Shown here: positions 7,039-7,775 of the stretch, piece after piece | How positions within the stretch are numbered: the first letter of the stretch is position 1 | How the letters are laid out: every line of letters starts with the position of its first letter | Source of the DNA: Microcella sp. | GTDB taxonomy: Bacteria; Actinomycetota; Actinomycetes; Actinomycetales; Microbacteriaceae | Reading direction: 5' to 3' | NCBI GenBank assembly: GCA_020216895.1 | Contig: JAIWOM010000064.1 | Location: forward strand, 1-7,775 | Length of the DNA: 7,775 nucleotides | Translations under genes and position numbers: made by a program | Notes under the pieces: model-generated | Told to the model about the DNA's origin: nothing | Seen by the model: only the letters and a program-made list of their open reading frames with translations | Databases searched by the model: none

Positions 7039-7102
7039 AGCGAAGCGTCGCGCGCTGTTCACCGTCGGCGACCTGGCATGATCAAGCGCGGAGGTGCAGG
7101 TC

Positions 7103-7775
7103 GTGCTCACAGTGGTCCTCGGGCTCGCCGGTGCCCTCGTCTACGGCGCCGCCGACTTCTTCGGCGGACTCGCGGCGCGCCGCATCTCGGCCCTGCGCGT
7201 GACCGCCGTCGGGGCGCTCTCGGGCGTCGTCCTGCTGTTCGCGGCGACCCTCGTGATCCCCGGGCGCTGGTCGTGGGAGGCGGTGCTGTGGGGCGGCATC
7301 TCGGGCGTCACGGGAGCCGCCGCCATCGCGCTGCTCTACGCGTGCCTCGCGATCGGGCCGATGAGCATCCTGTCGCCGCTGACCGCCGTGACCTCGGCGA
7401 TCGTGCCGCTCACCTGGGGGCTCGCCACCGGTTCGCAGCTGGGCGCGATCGCGTACCCGGCGTTCGGTCTCGCGCTCGTCGCCGTCGTGCTCGTGGGCTT
7501 CGTACCGTCGAAGGAGGCCGTGCGCCCCACTCTCGCCGGAGTGCTGATGGCCGTCACCTCGGGCACGCTCATCGGCGCCTTCTACATCCTCGTCGACCAG
7601 ACGCCCGACGACTCGGGCCTCGTTCCGCTCGTCGCCAACCGCACCGTCAACGCCGCCATCATGATCACGCTCATCGTCGTGCTGGCCGTCATCGCGGGGG
7701 CGCGTCACGTGCGGGCGACGGATGCTCCGGCCGCGGTGCTCGACGGCGCGCACGGCGCGCCGCACGGGCTCGGCA
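7103..7775 (+). CDS. DMT superfamily (EamA-like) transporter, 3' end outside window
   Basis: Integral membrane protein resembling the drug/metabolite transporter (EamA) family. The first 224 residues are present; full-length members have about 280-300 residues in two five-helix EamA repeats. Hydrophobic segments are visible at about 2-16, 31-52, 60-82, 86-106, 113-133, 144-164 and 182-200. The stretch ALLYACLAIGPMSILSPLTAVTSAIVPLTWG (77-106) has the Gly-x-x-Ser...Pro pattern that ends the first repeat in this family. A polar loop at 201-224 leads to the missing part. GTG 7103 is preceded by GGAGG (7090-7094) with 8 bases of spacing; GTG 7094 is in frame but overlaps that site. The gene is divergent from the nuclease gene across a 200-base gap, so the two may share control. 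The substrate cannot be told from sequence; export of amino acids or metabolites is typical of the family. Confidence 0.85.
   Translation, partial: MLTVVLGLAGALVYGAADFFGGLAARRISALRVTAVGALSGVVLLFAATLVIPGRWSWEAVLWGGISGVTGAAAIALLYACLAIGPMSILSPLTAVTSAIVPLTWGLATGSQLGAIAYPAFGLALVAVVLVGFVPSKEAVRPTLAGVLMAVTSGTLIGAFYILVDQTPDDSGLVPLVANRTVNAAIMITLIVVLAVIAGARHVRATDAPAAVLDGAHGAPHGLG

Noticed and set aside
7056..7062. GTTCACC as a possible PHO box controlling the phosphate-releasing enzyme
   Set aside because: PHO boxes in actinobacteria are direct repeats with 11-base spacing. The neighbouring units do not match, so a single heptamer is not adequate evidence.
7074..7082. TGGCATGAT as an extended -10 for the EamA-like gene
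   Set aside because: It would place transcription start at the ribosome-binding site, leaving a leader of only about 14 bases, and no -35 lies at a proper distance.
7082..7765. A 227-codon minus-strand open frame at the right edge
   Set aside because: Arg/Asp/Gly/His-rich shadow of the plus-strand EamA-like gene, whose product has clear membrane segments and a ribosome-binding site.

Overview
The window is a very GC-rich, densely coding stretch typical of a high-GC Gram-positive bacterium. I favour an actinobacterium of the Microbacteriaceae type. The reasons are the strong G/C third-position bias, GTG starts, a CysE/CysK pair of actinobacterial style, and a secreted enzyme carrying a C-terminal Ig-like repeat of the TYQWLRDG...[11 protein letters not shown] type common in that family. 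The genus cannot be fixed from this sequence alone.

Layout. On the minus strand, read from right to left, there are five genes. A 1339-residue secreted nuclease/nucleotidase (6902 to 2883) ends at a strong GC hairpin (2823-2861). Then comes a tight sulfur-assimilation cluster: cysK (2692 to 1757), cysE (1756 to 1190, starting on the base after the cysK stop), a small cysteine-free ArsR-like winged-helix protein (1104 to 754), and a SulP-family anion transporter (757 to the window edge, overlapping its upstream neighbour by 4 bases). On the plus strand a DMT/EamA-type transporter begins at 7103 and runs off the right edge. The two edge genes are incomplete. There is no gene-free stretch longer than about 200 bases. 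The long open frames on the opposite strand of these genes are GC-bias shadows.

How the genes may work together. CysE makes O-acetylserine from serine and acetyl-CoA, and CysK converts it with sulfide to cysteine. CysE keeps a C-terminal isoleucine, the residue that docks into CysK in the cysteine synthase complex. SulP is a plausible sulfate importer for the same pathway, although some SulP proteins carry bicarbonate or other anions. The ArsR-like protein between them is the obvious candidate local regulator. The large secreted protein joins an ExeM/NucH-type nuclease to a UshA-type 5'-nucleotidase, which suggests stepwise use of extracellular nucleic acid as a source of phosphate and nucleosides.

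The two regulatory gaps (2693-2882 and 6903-7102) contain several perfect short inverted repeats next to plausible promoters. I see no RNA gene, CRISPR array, insertion sequence or phage element. The most unusual points are the cysK-cysE-arsR-sulP arrangement, the absence of cysteine from all five minus-strand products, and the cluster of inverted repeats in the divergent promoter region of the nuclease.
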